A DNA stretch of 64,000 bases from the NCBI GenBank assembly GCA_022678445.1, contig JALBWU010000010.1:1-64000 (forward strand). Reading direction: 5' to 3'. Below the pieces are notes generated by a model, which was given only the letters and a program-made list of their open reading frames with translations, did no database searches and was not told the origin of the DNA. This DNA comes from Candidatus Aramenus sp. CH1. Lineage in GTDB: Archaea > Thermoproteota > Thermoprotei_A > Sulfolobales > Sulfolobaceae. Below, piece by piece: positions 26,548-36,007 of the stretch (within the stretch, counting starts at the first letter, position 1; each line of letters opens with the position of its first letter). Made by a program: the position numbers and the translations under genes.

Positions 26548-28091
26548 GGACAGGGAGGAAGCCGAATAGGGAGGACAAGGGCATCTCTGAAGTAATAGGA
26601 ATGCTCTTCGTGTTGCTTATCATGTTGGCTGTATTGATACCGCTTATCACTTACACGGAATCGTCCCCCACTGTGCAGGAGCAGGCAATACAACAAGCCC
26701 AACCCTACTTACAGCAGGCACAGGAACAGCTAAGAGAAGTTAACCAGCAAAACTCCCCTGTGCACGTCTATTACTACAGCGGTAACGTGTACTTGGTTTA
26801 CTCCTCTACTCCTCCAGTGCCAGTTAACGTCTCTTACTTCTTGCTCTACGATGGAGGGACAGTAAAGGAGGTGATGGCACCACAGCCCACCAAGACCACC
26901 TTCAACAGCTACGTAGCTTATGCCTACCAAGTAGGTAACGGCTATTCCCTAGTGGCGCTAGTCACTACCGTGGGCAACATAATCTACGCCGATCCTTACA
27001 CGCTCCCAGACAATGCGTCCACAAGCAGTACGTCTGTAAATGGGGGAGCCTTACCGCCACTGCCCTTGGTTATTAGCTTGAACTCTAACACCACCCCGCA
27101 AGAGATCAGGTTTGACATGAACCAGAACCCCATAGAGGGCTATTTCTCTTCCTATAATGCCATCTCTAACAAGGGATTGCTGTTTACCTTCACGGGCAAT
27201 AATTGGGTCAACTTGACCTTTTCGTTGCTTTATAGATGGGGGCCCTTTGACCCCTCTATGGACACTATAGACCTCCTACTTCCGACCACTGGCAACCCAT
27301 GGCCTGTGATAGTGACGTTTAACGACGTAGGAGGTTATTGGAATTACACGACGTGGCAATACGTTCCAGGGAGCTGGTACATGCTAATATGGACTCCACA
27401 GCCTGGAGGTCAACCAACAACTTGGGGGAAGTACTGGTCTTTCGGAATGTTTGACGTGGTTAAGATACCGAGCTACGAATATTCTTGGCAATTTTATCCC
27501 CGCACCTACCCAATAAAGCTAGCGTTCCACATCACGCAAGGTGGTGTTACCCTCTACGCTTATTATCAAGACAATGGGCAGTGGTACCCAATACCCTTAC
27601 CAGACCAGCAACTACCCCAAGAGTTATGGAACAGAATACAGAGTGACTGGTGGGGCGATTTGCTTGAATTATTACCTTACTCAGCGTGGCTCAACTATGT
27701 AGGCTCATTCAATATTACAAATCAACAAATGATGGAAGTTTTTAAAGTGAGCTATGGAGGATACGAGCAGAAAGTTAACGAGTGGGTTACCAATTACTCG
27801 CTAGACGGTAAGCTTGGAGGTGCGTCTAACAGCAATCAGATGCCGACCGCATTAACGGACTATTATGGTTCGCAGTGGTGGCAGGCATATTATAATATCT
27901 ATAACCCTAGTGAGTACGGGTTCATAACAGTCCCCGGCTACAACCTCACCACTGACGGCATGCCCATAGGGATATACCAAGGGGCCGGCTACCCTACCCT
28001 ACCATCTTTCGTTGTTTTAGACCCAGGGTTGAGCGAGATAATGGTCGCTTGGGGACCCGGTATAGGAGTTGAAAACTACGCAATAAGCTAA
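26544..28091 (+). CDS. Large surface protein with type IV pilin-like N-terminus
   Basis: About 515 residues. The N-terminus is a short basic leader (RTGRKPNREDKG) followed by ISEVIGMLFVLLIMLAVLIPLI, the archaeal class III signal pattern cut by a PibD-type peptidase after KG. The rest is a large Trp/Tyr/Asn-rich, beta-strand-like outer domain with many N-x-S/T sequons and a helical Gln-rich stalk near residues 45-70. The start is GTG at 26544 (GTGA overlap); GTG at 26535 is an alternative. It is far larger than structural pilins, so it may be an adhesin, a sugar-binding or a pseudopilin-tip protein. No ATPase or platform gene is nearby. Confidence 0.7.
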   Translation: MRTGRKPNREDKGISEVIGMLFVLLIMLAVLIPLITYTESSPTVQEQAIQQAQPYLQQAQEQLREVNQQNSPVHVYYYSGNVYLVYSSTPPVPVNVSYFLLYDGGTVKEVMAPQPTKTTFNSYVAYAYQVGNGYSLVALVTTVGNIIYADPYTLPDNASTSSTSVNGGALPPLPLVISLNSNTTPQEIRFDMNQNPIEGYFSSYNAISNKGLLFTFTGNNWVNLTFSLLYRWGPFDPSMDTIDLLLPTTGNPWPVIVTFNDVGGYWNYTTWQYVPGSWYMLIWTPQPGGQPTTWGKYWSFGMFDVVKIPSYEYSWQFYPRTYPIKLAFHITQGGVTLYAYYQDNGQWYPIPLPDQQLPQELWNRIQSDWWGDLLELLPYSAWLNYVGSFNITNQQMMEVFKVSYGGYEQKVNEWVTNYSLDGKLGGASNSNQMPTALTDYYGSQWWQAYYNIYNPSEYGFITVPGYNLTTDGMPIGIYQGAGYPTLPSFVVLDPGLSEIMVAWGPGIGVENYAIS

Positions 28092-28194
28092 ATGTTTTTT
28101 GTCTAATCGTGGTTTTTGTAAAACACCCTGTCCCTACCTACAGTTCCTCACGCTTTCCATGTATGCTTTTAAACAATATAAGCATGCTTAAATT

Positions 28195-29196
28195 ATGAAA
28201 GCCGTCATTGTAGTAGGGCCTAAACAGGGTTACAAGGTTCAGGAAGTCCCAGACCCGAGGCCTGGACCAGACGAGGTAGTAATAAAGGTAGACAGGGCAG
28301 CGCTGTGCTACAGAGACCTCCTACAGCTACAGGGGTATTACCCAAGGATGAAGTATCCCGTAATCCTGGGCCACGAGGTAGTTGGGACGATAGTGGAAAA
28401 GGGATCACAAGTGACGGACTTTGAGGTGGGCGACAAAGTGACCTCTCTGCTTTACGCCCCTGACGGTCACTGCAAGTACTGTAAGATAGGGGAGGAAGCG
28501 TACTGCCACAACAGGCTAGGTTACTCAGAGGAATTGGAGGGGTTCTTCTCAGAGTACGCGAAAATCAAGATGACAAGCCTTGTGAAGGTGCCCAAGGGAA
28601 CCCCAGATGAAGGAGCCGTTCTGGCTCCATGTGTTACAGGAATGATCTACAGAGGATTGAGCAGAGCTAAGCTGAGACCTGGAGAGACAGTTTTAGTAAC
28701 TGGAGCTAGTGGTGGTGTTGGAATACATGCCTTACAAGTGGCAAAAGCAATGGGAGCTAAAGTAATAGGCGTCACAACATCTGAGGAAAAAGCTCCTATT
28801 GTAAAGAAATTCGCAGATCACGTTATCGTTGGCAGAGAATTTTCAAAGGAATCAAAGAAAATAGGAGACGTTAACGTGGTCATTGACACGGTAGGAACTC
28901 CAACTTTCGACGAAAGCTTGAAATCACTATGGTTGGGGGGCAGAATAGTGCAAATAGGCAACGTAGATCCCTCACAAGCTTATCAGCTAAAGCTGGGATA
29001 TGTAATACTCAAGGACATTGAAATCATAGGCCACGCTAGCGCGACAAAGAAGGAAATAGAGGCTGTACTTAAGCTTACGCAAGAGGGAAAGATAACGCCA
29101 GTTATAGCTGGGACAGTTTCCTTAGAGGAAATAGATAAGGGTTATGAAATGCTAAAAGATAAGCACAAGATTGGAAAAGTATTACTCAAAGCGTAA
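28195..29196 (+). CDS. Acryloyl-CoA reductase (NADPH) of the 3-hydroxypropionate/4-hydroxybutyrate cycle
   Basis: A 333-residue MDR enzyme very like the characterised Sulfolobales acryloyl-CoA reductase: ALCYRDLLQLQGYYPRMKYPVILGHEVVG, HCKYCKIGEEAYC, LAPCVTGMIYRGL, the NADPH loop TGASGGVG, and VIDTVGTPTFDESLKSLW. It reduces acryloyl-CoA to propionyl-CoA in autotrophic CO2 fixation. TTTTAAAC about 26 nt upstream is a good TATA box. The 5' part uses GC-rich, AGG-type codons; from about 28600 the gene switches to AT-rich, AGA-type codons that continue into the two genes downstream. Function call is by close resemblance from memory. Confidence 0.87.
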   Translation: MKAVIVVGPKQGYKVQEVPDPRPGPDEVVIKVDRAALCYRDLLQLQGYYPRMKYPVILGHEVVGTIVEKGSQVTDFEVGDKVTSLLYAPDGHCKYCKIGEEAYCHNRLGYSEELEGFFSEYAKIKMTSLVKVPKGTPDEGAVLAPCVTGMIYRGLSRAKLRPGETVLVTGASGGVGIHALQVAKAMGAKVIGVTTSEEKAPIVKKFADHVIVGREFSKESKKIGDVNVVIDTVGTPTFDESLKSLWLGGRIVQIGNVDPSQAYQLKLGYVILKDIEIIGHASATKKEIEAVLKLTQEGKITPVIAGTVSLEEIDKGYEMLKDKHKIGKVLLKA

Positions 29197-29228
29197 AAAT
29201 TTTTATTGAGTTATCCAAATACTTGATT

Positions 29229-29840
29229 GTGGAAGTAGAAATCAGATGGGCATTTCTAAACTCTAGCGAAATTCCTATGGACAAGAAAAATACAGAGAAA
29301 GATCTAAAGGAATTCACTAAAGGAATGGCATCAAAACTAGAGAAGGAAAGAGGAGAAACGTTAAGGCTAGATCTAAAGCTGCTTTATCCTTTAGGCATAT
29401 TCTCTGGAAGGATCTTGGAGGGAATAGCTGAAAATATTGGGGCCTATGGGGTGAGGTGGGCTGGTAAACTCTTCTCTGGAGACATTTCCTCAGTCATAGG
29501 AGAAACAATTACCTATGCAGTTTTGGATAGCAAGTTTAAAGTCGACGTATCTTCGCTAGTTCCATTTAGATTAGTAAAGTACTTGGGAATGGGGCCTGAC
29601 CTAGTTGTTCCGATAGCTGAGTACAAGGAACTAAAGGACTTCTTGAGAGCCAAAGGAAACGAGCTACTTTTGGTGAACTCTAGGTCAATGGTGAGATTTT
29701 CCTTATCTACTTTGGTAAGTAACCTAGTGAAGGACTTAAGCGTAACCGAAGTTCTTAGATATCCAGATAATTTTTCTCTCCTCTCCTACGTAACTTACGA
29801 TAAAGGAATAAAGGACTTAATGGTGGTGGTGAGACCTTGA
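29229..29840 (+). CDS. Uncharacterised protein, first of an AT-rich gene pair
   Basis: About 203 residues from GTG 29229 (a TTG two codons upstream also fits). It is mostly helical in the first half and mixed later, with no recognised domain and no membrane segment. A TTTTTATTG box around 29200-29208 predicts transcription near 29228, matching a leaderless GTG. It overlaps the next gene by 4 nt (TTGA). Base composition is lower in G+C than the surrounding genes, like the 3' half of the upstream reductase gene, suggesting shared ancestry of the tract or relaxed codon choice. Confidence 0.65.
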   Translation: MEVEIRWAFLNSSEIPMDKKNTEKDLKEFTKGMASKLEKERGETLRLDLKLLYPLGIFSGRILEGIAENIGAYGVRWAGKLFSGDISSVIGETITYAVLDSKFKVDVSSLVPFRLVKYLGMGPDLVVPIAEYKELKDFLRAKGNELLLVNSRSMVRFSLSTLVSNLVKDLSVTEVLRYPDNFSLLSYVTYDKGIKDLMVVVRP

Positions 29841-30322
29841 ATTGCGTTGAAGAGTTGAACAAGGCTTTCCTTTTAGCCTGGGTAGGTGATTTGGAAGAGG
29901 CAAAGAAGATTGCTAGGGATTGCGAAAACGAGCTCAAAGACGTAAAGGAGGTAAGGGAAAAGCTAATTAAAGTGAAGGGAGAAGTTGACTACGATTTTCA
30001 GCTAGCTAAGGCTTTAAGGGAAGCAAAGGTTGAAACTGAAGACATACTTAGGTTGGCTTTGTTTGCTCTATCCAAAAGGTTAAGGAAAGGGGAGTTTAAG
30101 GCTGAAGTAAAGAAAGAAGGAAATCTAATTTACTCCGTGATAGACATCGAGTTCAAGAAAATGCTTAGAGGAGTGATTTTCAACAGAAAGGGATATAGTT
30201 ACTCATTACTTAACACTTGTCCAGGGTTTTTCGTGGCTTATAACCAAATTGTGTACGGAGAGTTTCAGTGCAATAAAGTGGAGGATGTGGTAAAGGAGAT
30301 CGTGGGGAAAATCAGAGCGTAA
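29837..30322 (+). CDS. Uncharacterised protein, second of an AT-rich gene pair
   Basis: A 161-residue protein starting at TTG that overlaps the upstream stop. The N-terminal half is helical (VEELNKAFLLAWVGDLEEAKKIARDCENEL), the C-terminal half has strands with LLNTCPGFFVAYNQIVYGEFQC. Four Cys residues are present but form no known metal motif. No family is recognised. It is coupled to the upstream orphan gene, so the two products probably act together. The transcript ends before a 300-nt non-coding stretch. Confidence 0.6.
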   Translation: MNCVEELNKAFLLAWVGDLEEAKKIARDCENELKDVKEVREKLIKVKGEVDYDFQLAKALREAKVETEDILRLALFALSKRLRKGEFKAEVKKEGNLIYSVIDIEFKKMLRGVIFNRKGYSYSLLNTCPGFFVAYNQIVYGEFQCNKVEDVVKEIVGKIRA

Positions 30323-30624
30323 AATTGTTTGAGGGAAGTTTAGAAGGGTAAGCAAAAAGGCAAACCGAAATATATTATATGCCACTATCTATTTTATGTG
30401 GAAAATTAGCTAACTATTCTATACCTAAGCGATCTTTTGTACCTTTCGGCCAGACCAATGTTCTCATGCATATACACTATAAGTAACTGAAACAGTGCTT
30501 TGTCCCCTCAACTCTCAGTAAGACAGACCTAAGCATCTCATTATGCCCTTATCCAGAGAAAGGGTGAGGTAATCGAACTTGATCGAAGAGGAGATTTGAG
30601 AAAAGCACAAGGGTATTAAGGAAG
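30323..30624. other. Intergenic stretch without recognised features
   Basis: AT-rich, with stops in all frames and no convincing RNA. A small inverted repeat CCAC/GTGG around 30382-30402 is weak. The right edge is the 3' end of the tRNA-Glu gene on the minus strand. Confidence 0.5.
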
Positions 30625-30726
<102 letters not shown>

Positions 30727-30752
30727 ACTGTGATAATAATTGATAACTTAGA

Positions 30753-30758
30753 TTTAAA
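30753..30758 (-). promoter_or_regulatory. TATA box of tRNA-Glu
   Basis: Minus-strand CGAAAACTTTAAATC has a purine-rich BRE-like sequence followed by TTTAAA, 27-32 nt before the tRNA 5' end. Confidence 0.6.
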
Positions 30759-30798
30759 GTTTTCGCGTATATTAACTCCAGATGAGTATATCTAGTTA

Positions 30799-31230
30799 AT
30801 GAAGTTGAAGCTACCTCCCCGGATAAAGATCCTCGAGGCCCTAGGCGCAATAGCCGACGGAAGGGTAAAGAAAGTGGATGATCACTACGAGGTGGTGTCC
30901 TCGGAGGGCGACAGGACTTACATCGTGAAAGTTGACGGAAACAGGGTCTCCAGCACAGACAACGGCACCACCTACAGGGGATACGTGGGCTACCCCATCA
31001 TTGCAGTGCTGATGTCAGAGGGCAGGCTTCCGTTCAACGAGAGGGTCTCTAAGGCCTTGAAGGGGATAGACTGGAGGAGGCTAAACGAGTACTACAAGAG
31101 CTACGCCAAGGTAGAGGAGCTCGTGAAGAAGGTGGCAGAGGAGAGAGGAGTTAAAAGGGAGGAAGTCGACTCTACTGTGGAGGTAGTCCTAAACGAGCTC
31201 AAGCGAATCCCTCTCGAGAAAGCTCCCTGA
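30799..31230 (+). CDS. Uncharacterised archaeal protein (143 aa)
   Basis: A basic, helical protein. The N-terminus (PPRIKILEALGAIADGRVKKVDDHYEVVSSEGDRTYIVKV) looks like a small winged or strand-loop unit, and the C-terminus (YKSYAKVEELVKKVAEERGVKREEVDSTVEVVLNEL) is helical. It has no Cys or catalytic motif that I recognise. It is divergent from tRNA-Glu and is followed after 23 nt by the amidase on the same strand. A nucleic-acid-binding role is possible from the charge but is not shown. Confidence 0.65.
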   Translation: MKLKLPPRIKILEALGAIADGRVKKVDDHYEVVSSEGDRTYIVKVDGNRVSSTDNGTTYRGYVGYPIIAVLMSEGRLPFNERVSKALKGIDWRRLNEYYKSYAKVEELVKKVAEERGVKREEVDSTVEVVLNELKRIPLEKAP

Positions 31231-31253
31231 ACCCCTCTTCACGGTGAGCAGGG

Positions 31254-32459
31254 ATGTCGTTAGAGGAATTAAATACAAAGTACAACGCGTTCATAACGCT
31301 TAAGGAGATGAAGGGGGGAGAGGGCCCCCTCTCTGGCCTCACCTTCGGCGTTAAGGACGTCATCTTGACCAAGGGAGTGAGGACGACTGCGGGCTCGAAG
31401 ATACTCCAGGACTACGTCCCCGAGGAGAACGCGTGGATAGTAGACAAGATACTCTCCCTGGGCGGGAGGATCATAGGGAAGACCAACACCCACGAGTTCG
31501 CGGTGGGCGCTACAAACACCTCGTCCATTGCAGGCCCTGCGAGGAACCCGGTCGACCCAGAGAGGATAAGCGGGGGCTCAAGCGGTGGCTCGGCAGTTGC
31601 AGTAGCGCTGAAGATGGTGGACGTGGGGGTCGGGACGGACACTGGGGGCTCGGTCAGGATCCCCGCCTCCCTCTGCGGGGTGATAGGCTTCAAGCCCACC
31701 ACCGGCGTCATACCTACCAGTGGGGTGATACCCTTCAGCTGGACCCTCGACACGATTGGCCTCCTGACCAGGGACTTAGCTACCATGAGAAAAGTTGTGG
31801 AAAGCCTCTTCCCCAACGAGCACAAGGACGTGTTGGTCTCCAAGTCCAGGCTGAAGTACAGACTTGGCCTCTTCCTCTTCGAGGACGACCCCGCTTCGAG
31901 GGCCTTCAAGCCCGTGGTAAACAAGCTCACCGAGAAGTTCGACGTAGAGGTCGTGGAGCTCAACTTCCTCCGATTCTTTGGGGGCAACATAAGGAGGACT
32001 ATAGCTGTAGCCGAGGGGGCAAGTTACCACAGGGACTGGCTAGAGTCAACTCCTGGCATGTACTTCCCAGACGTAAAGGGCATCCTCATGGAGGGGCTCA
32101 AGCTAAGGGCAGTGGACTACTTGGAGGCCATGAGGGCAAGGAGGGTAGTCCTGGAGGAGTACTTGAAGGCGTTCGACAGGGTTGACGCCCTCGTCTCCCC
32201 CACTACGAAGGTCCCAGCCCCAAAGATATCCGAGGTCGTGGGTAAGGAGGCAGAATTCAGGGAAAAGCTCATATCCAACACGGAGCTCTTTAACGTGGTA
32301 AACGCGCCCTCCATAAGCCTTCCCCTGGGGAAGGTAGACGGCCTCCCTGTGGGCCTGATGGTCAGCGCCGAGCCCTACGAGGACGGAAAAGTGCTGGACA
32401 TAGCTCAAAAAATCCTTGAGGTCAGCCAATCGACTTCCTTATTACGGCCATCTCCTTAG
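31254..32459 (+). CDS. Amidase (amidase-signature family)
   Basis: A 401-residue amidase-signature enzyme. The Ser-cisSer-Lys triad is visible: Lys34 in FGVKD, cis-Ser109 in [10 protein letters not shown], and nucleophile Ser133 in [12 protein letters not shown]. It hydrolyses amides to acid plus ammonia. It is shorter than GatA (about 470-480), and no gatB/gatC is nearby, so a role in tRNA amidation is unlikely; a small-molecule amide is more probable. Its 3' end overlaps the convergent PEP carboxylase gene by 38 nt. Confidence 0.9.
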   Translation: MSLEELNTKYNAFITLKEMKGGEGPLSGLTFGVKDVILTKGVRTTAGSKILQDYVPEENAWIVDKILSLGGRIIGKTNTHEFAVGATNTSSIAGPARNPVDPERISGGSSGGSAVAVALKMVDVGVGTDTGGSVRIPASLCGVIGFKPTTGVIPTSGVIPFSWTLDTIGLLTRDLATMRKVVESLFPNEHKDVLVSKSRLKYRLGLFLFEDDPASRAFKPVVNKLTEKFDVEVVELNFLRFFGGNIRRTIAVAEGASYHRDWLESTPGMYFPDVKGILMEGLKLRAVDYLEAMRARRVVLEEYLKAFDRVDALVSPTTKVPAPKISEVVGKEAEFREKLISNTELFNVVNAPSISLPLGKVDGLPVGLMVSAEPYEDGKVLDIAQKILEVSQSTSLLRPSP

Positions 32460-33963
32460 CGTACTTCCTTATTTCGTCTTCTTTCTCCTCCTTGAAGGCC
32501 AACAGCAACAGAGACGAGAGTAGGACGTGCTTCCTCGAGTTGAAGTCCTTGTTGTCCACTTTTATCCCTAGGTTGTTCTGCAGGAACTCCACGTCCTCCC
32601 TTATTGCCTTTATTACCTTCTCGTCCATCTTCCAGACCTCTAGTATCAAGTCGAGGGCCTCCACGTTCAAGTACTTGGCGCTCTGCTCTAGGTCCCTCCT
32701 CATGTTCACGTAGCTGTCCTTTAGTAGTTCCCACTCCCTCTCGCTGAGGGACTGTAGTGACGCTAGTCCAAACAGCTCCGGGGGAAGGCCTATGGAGTAG
32801 AGCGTCCCCACAAACGTTATGGCCCTAGGCAATGTCACCTTCCCTGTGCTCCTGGCGTAACCGAACAAGCTAATGTGGAGCTTCCTCGCCCTCCTCTTCG
32901 GCAGGAAGAAGGCTATCTGGTTTATTGCTGTAGCCAAGTTCTCTATTATCATCTGGTACCGGGCCACGTACTTCTCCACTATCCCCTTCAGCACCTTCTC
33001 CTCCTCTTCCGTGTAGAGCCTAGGCTCGCGGATCGGGGAGCTGTTTATATTGTTAACTGCCTCCTTCACCTTCCCCTCGTCGTAGTCGTACTTGAAGGCT
33101 GACTGCACGGTGTAGGTGTAGACTCCCCTGTACTCCAGCAACTGGTTCTCGTAGTTCTCAGGGTTGAAGTGCCCCCTGAATGGCAGGGATCCCACGCCTA
33201 TTATCGGGAAGATCGGTAGGTTGAGCTCTTCCCTTATCTTGTAGAGCTCGCTTATGGCGAACTTAGCTAGCAGGACTGCCGAGAGCATGCCGTAGTTCAT
33301 TGCTGGGTCTGACCTAGCTATGAACACCCTCATGTAGGCGGGCTTTATGGCCTTCACGTAACCCGTGATTATCTCCCTAACCTTCAGCAGGGAGTCCTTG
33401 TCCTCTATTAAGGGGATTACTTCCACCTTCTTGGGGTTAATCTCGCCCACGAAGTCCCTCACGCTGATATCGTCCACTAGCTTTACGTCCTCCTTTCCTG
33501 CCACGACGTTCTCGTAGTACTTTGCCACTGCTATGACTTCCTTGTAGTCCGTGGTAAATGGTAGGATTACCTCAAAGACCGGGGTTACGCTCTTACCGTA
33601 GAACTTCTCCGCCAAGTCGTAGGCTATTGGTATGCCCTCCATGGTCTCGGCGAAGACCTTCCTCTCCGCCCCCTCTATCCTTGGGTTTGGAAGGCGGTAG
33701 GTCAAGAAGACGTCCTGCCCTAGTACTTTCTCCTTGAAGAACTCTGGGTAGTTGGAGAGGAGCTTCCTGACAACGTGGGTGTCCACGTCCTTGCCCTCTG
33801 CGTCCCACATGTCTTCGTGTATCCCTAGAGTCATGTAGGCGTAGTAGGCCTCAACTACCTCGTCATCACCCTCTATTACCTCGCTCCTACTCCACTCCGG
33901 TACCTTGGCGTTGTCTGGGTGTTGGGTGGACATTGTCCTAGGTATTTTTCTTGAGAGACTCAT
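32422..33963 (-). CDS. ppcA: Phosphoenolpyruvate carboxylase, archaeal type
   Basis: A protein of about 513 residues, the short archaeal PEPC type. It has the characteristic [13 protein letters not shown]-terminus, [16 protein letters not shown] and the C-terminal [20 protein letters not shown]. It adds bicarbonate to PEP to give oxaloacetate, linking the autotrophic cycle and glycolysis to the citric acid cycle. The ATG at 33963 is chosen because the CTTAAAAAG box centred near 33988 is about 26 nt upstream; another ATG lies at 33981. The gene is divergent from a peroxiredoxin. Confidence 0.94.
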   Translation of the reverse strand: MSLSRKIPRTMSTQHPDNAKVPEWSRSEVIEGDDEVVEAYYAYMTLGIHEDMWDAEGKDVDTHVVRKLLSNYPEFFKEKVLGQDVFLTYRLPNPRIEGAERKVFAETMEGIPIAYDLAEKFYGKSVTPVFEVILPFTTDYKEVIAVAKYYENVVAGKEDVKLVDDISVRDFVGEINPKKVEVIPLIEDKDSLLKVREIITGYVKAIKPAYMRVFIARSDPAMNYGMLSAVLLAKFAISELYKIREELNLPIFPIIGVGSLPFRGHFNPENYENQLLEYRGVYTYTVQSAFKYDYDEGKVKEAVNNINSSPIREPRLYTEEEEKVLKGIVEKYVARYQMIIENLATAINQIAFFLPKRRARKLHISLFGYARSTGKVTLPRAITFVGTLYSIGLPPELFGLASLQSLSEREWELLKDSYVNMRRDLEQSAKYLNVEALDLILEVWKMDEKVIKAIREDVEFLQNNLGIKVDNKDFNSRKHVLLSSLLLLAFKEEKEDEIRKYAKEMAVIRKSIG

Positions 33964-33981
33964 TAGGCAAACTTTAGGCAT

Positions 33982-34013
33982 GCCTTTTTAAGCGTTTATT
34001 ATAAGGTTTACAC
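33982..34013. promoter_or_regulatory. Compact divergent promoter of PEP carboxylase and peroxiredoxin
   Basis: The near-palindrome CTTTTTAAG (33984-33992) is about 26 nt from both the PEPC ATG at 33963 and the peroxiredoxin ATG at 34014. A second box, TTATAAGG, lies at 33999-34006. Confidence 0.45.
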
Positions 34014-34463
34014 ATGGCCATAGAAATAGGCCAAGAGGCTCCGGACTTCGAGGCGGAGAGCAACCAAGGCACACTCAAACTCTCTTCACTAAGGGGAAAG
34101 AAAGTAGTCTTGTACTTCTACCCCAAGTCCTTTACGCCCGGTTGCACTAGGGAACTGCAGAGATTTACGGAGCTCTACAGCGAGTTCAAGCAGAACAACG
34201 CTGAAGTAATAGGGGTGAGCGTCGACTCGGTGTCGACGCAGAAGAGGTTCGCCGAGAAGTACAACTCCCCCTTCCCCCTGGTGTCGGACAAGGAAAAGAA
34301 AGTTGCAACCATCTACGGGGTGTTAAACGAGAAGGGCACAAGCGCCCAGAGGGTCACCTTCGTAATAGACGAGAACGGGAAAGTCGTAGCAGTGCTGAGG
34401 AACTTGAAGAAGGCGGAGGAGCACGCGGACAGGGCGCTAGAGATAATCAAGGGAAAGGCCTAA
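34014..34463 (+). CDS. bcp: Peroxiredoxin, Bcp/PrxQ type
   Basis: A 149-residue thioredoxin-fold peroxidase. The peroxidatic Cys is in FTPGCTRELQRF (about residue 44); the PrxQ resolving Cys five residues on is missing (Leu-Gln instead), and there is no other Cys, so it works as a 1-Cys enzyme needing an external thiol partner. It reduces H2O2 and alkyl hydroperoxides in the cytoplasm, important for an aerobic thermoacidophile. Its stop overlaps that of the convergent Nnr gene by 4 nt. Confidence 0.93.
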   Translation: MAIEIGQEAPDFEAESNQGTLKLSSLRGKKVVLYFYPKSFTPGCTRELQRFTELYSEFKQNNAEVIGVSVDSVSTQKRFAEKYNSPFPLVSDKEKKVATIYGVLNEKGTSAQRVTFVIDENGKVVAVLRNLKKAEEHADRALEIIKGKA

Positions 34464-35965
34464 TCCAAGACCCTGACGTACGCCTTCTTTTTAAACGCCT
34501 CCACTGGGTTCTGCAGGACTGTGGGTATCTCAGCTACTAGCTCAGTTGGGGTGAAGTGGTTCCCCACCCTGGAGTAGACTAACGACCCTGCCAGACCGTT
34601 GACGAAGGCGCCTAGGGCTGCGGCGTAAAATGGCTCTACCCCTTGGGCCATTAGGGTAGCAACTATTCCCGTGAGCGTGTCGCCCGTCCCCCCGACCGTC
34701 ATGCCCGGGTTTCCGGTCTTGTTTAACTTCGTCCTCTCGCCGTCAGTTATGACGTCAAAGTAGCCCTTGAGCAAGACGACGCAGTTGCAGTCCTTAGCCC
34801 TCGCCTCAGCTTGGGCGATCCTCTCCCTTGGGTCTTGGGAGGGCTCCTCGCCGAAAAATATCTTGAACTCGCCTGCGTGGGGCGTTATGACGAAGTCCTT
34901 AGTGAGCCTCGTCCCCTTTATCGCCTTTAGGGCGTCGGCGTCGACAACGGTCTTCATTCCCCTTTCCTTTAAGTACTCCACTATGGCCTTTGAGGCCTCC
35001 ACGGTCTCCTCCTCCAAGCCCATCCCGGGGCCTATCACCACTACGTTCACTTTGTCTATCCACGGTTTCAGCTCCTCCAAGTTCCCTGGGTTGACGTTCT
35101 CTCCCTTCAGCTTGATAGCTATTAAGTCCGGGGAGTAAGACGCTACGATGTTCGCAGTGTTCACGGGGGACGCTACGTATACCAGATCTGCCCCAGTCTT
35201 CAGAGACGCTAGAGCTGAGAGCAAGGGGGCTCCGCTGTAGGTCTTACTCCCCCCTATTATTAACACCCTTCCCCCAGCTCCCTTCTTGCTCTTCATGTCC
35301 CTCTTCTTTACCCTGGTGAGCAAGTCTCCAGGGCCTACGTATACATAGGCCTCCGGAGGTATCCCTATACCCTTGACCACGATATTGAAGCCCCTTCTCG
35401 CCAAACCTGGCTTTAGGTCGTGGAAAGTAACCACCAAGTCTGGAACCACGAACTCACCAGGGGCCTCTCCAGTGTCGCTGTCGATCCCTGAGGGAACGTC
35501 TATTGACACCTTAAACCCCTTGCTCCTGTTGAACACATTTATCGCAGTCCTAAAGGGCTCCCTGGGCTTACCAGAGAAGCCTGTCCCCAACATCCCGTCT
35601 ATTAGGACGTCCCCCTCTACCGGAGCCAATTGCTCCACGTCCTTTATCTCAACGAGCCTAATCGAGTAGTCCATCTCCCTTATTGCAGAGAGGTTGAACG
35701 CTGCGTCCCTGTGCTTGTTCTCCCCTAGCAAGAAGACAACTGCTCTTGCCCCCTCTCCCACGAGGTGCCTTACCGCTACTAGGGCGTCCCCTCCTTTCCC
35801 TCCGTGGCCCACAAACGCGTACACGGTCTTTCCCTTTACGTCCCCTAAGGCCATCGCTACCTCGTCCTTTACTGACCGGCCCGCGTTCTCCATGAGGAGC
35901 AAAGTCGGCACGCCAAGGGCTTCGCTGTTGACCTCGAGAGCTCTCATTTCCAGGGAGGTTATCAT
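34460..35965 (-). CDS. nnr: Bifunctional NAD(P)H-hydrate repair enzyme (epimerase plus ADP-dependent dehydratase)
   Basis: A 501-residue fusion. The N-terminal YjeF_N epimerase domain (about 1-215) has LLMENAGRSV, FVGHGGKGGDALVAVRHL and DVPSGIDSDTG. The C-terminal ribokinase-like YjeF_C dehydratase domain (about 220-490) has VIGPGMG, ITPHAGEF and NPGMTVGGTGDTLTG. Together they repair damaged NAD(P)H hydrates (NADHX/NADPHX) back to NAD(P)H, which matters at high temperature where the damage forms quickly. It stands alone on its strand. Confidence 0.94.
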   Translation of the reverse strand: MITSLEMRALEVNSEALGVPTLLLMENAGRSVKDEVAMALGDVKGKTVYAFVGHGGKGGDALVAVRHLVGEGARAVVFLLGENKHRDAAFNLSAIREMDYSIRLVEIKDVEQLAPVEGDVLIDGMLGTGFSGKPREPFRTAINVFNRSKGFKVSIDVPSGIDSDTGEAPGEFVVPDLVVTFHDLKPGLARRGFNIVVKGIGIPPEAYVYVGPGDLLTRVKKRDMKSKKGAGGRVLIIGGSKTYSGAPLLSALASLKTGADLVYVASPVNTANIVASYSPDLIAIKLKGENVNPGNLEELKPWIDKVNVVVIGPGMGLEEETVEASKAIVEYLKERGMKTVVDADALKAIKGTRLTKDFVITPHAGEFKIFFGEEPSQDPRERIAQAEARAKDCNCVVLLKGYFDVITDGERTKLNKTGNPGMTVGGTGDTLTGIVATLMAQGVEPFYAAALGAFVNGLAGSLVYSRVGNHFTPTELVAEIPTVLQNPVEAFKKKAYVRVLD

Positions 35966-36007
35966 TAGCCCACCATATATGAAATAAACGTAGTAGTTTT
36001 AAATTCC

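Noticed and set aside
31433-32185. 250-codon frame inside the amidase gene
   Set aside because: Arg/Gly/Gln-rich out-of-frame translation; the amidase frame has the full catalytic triad.
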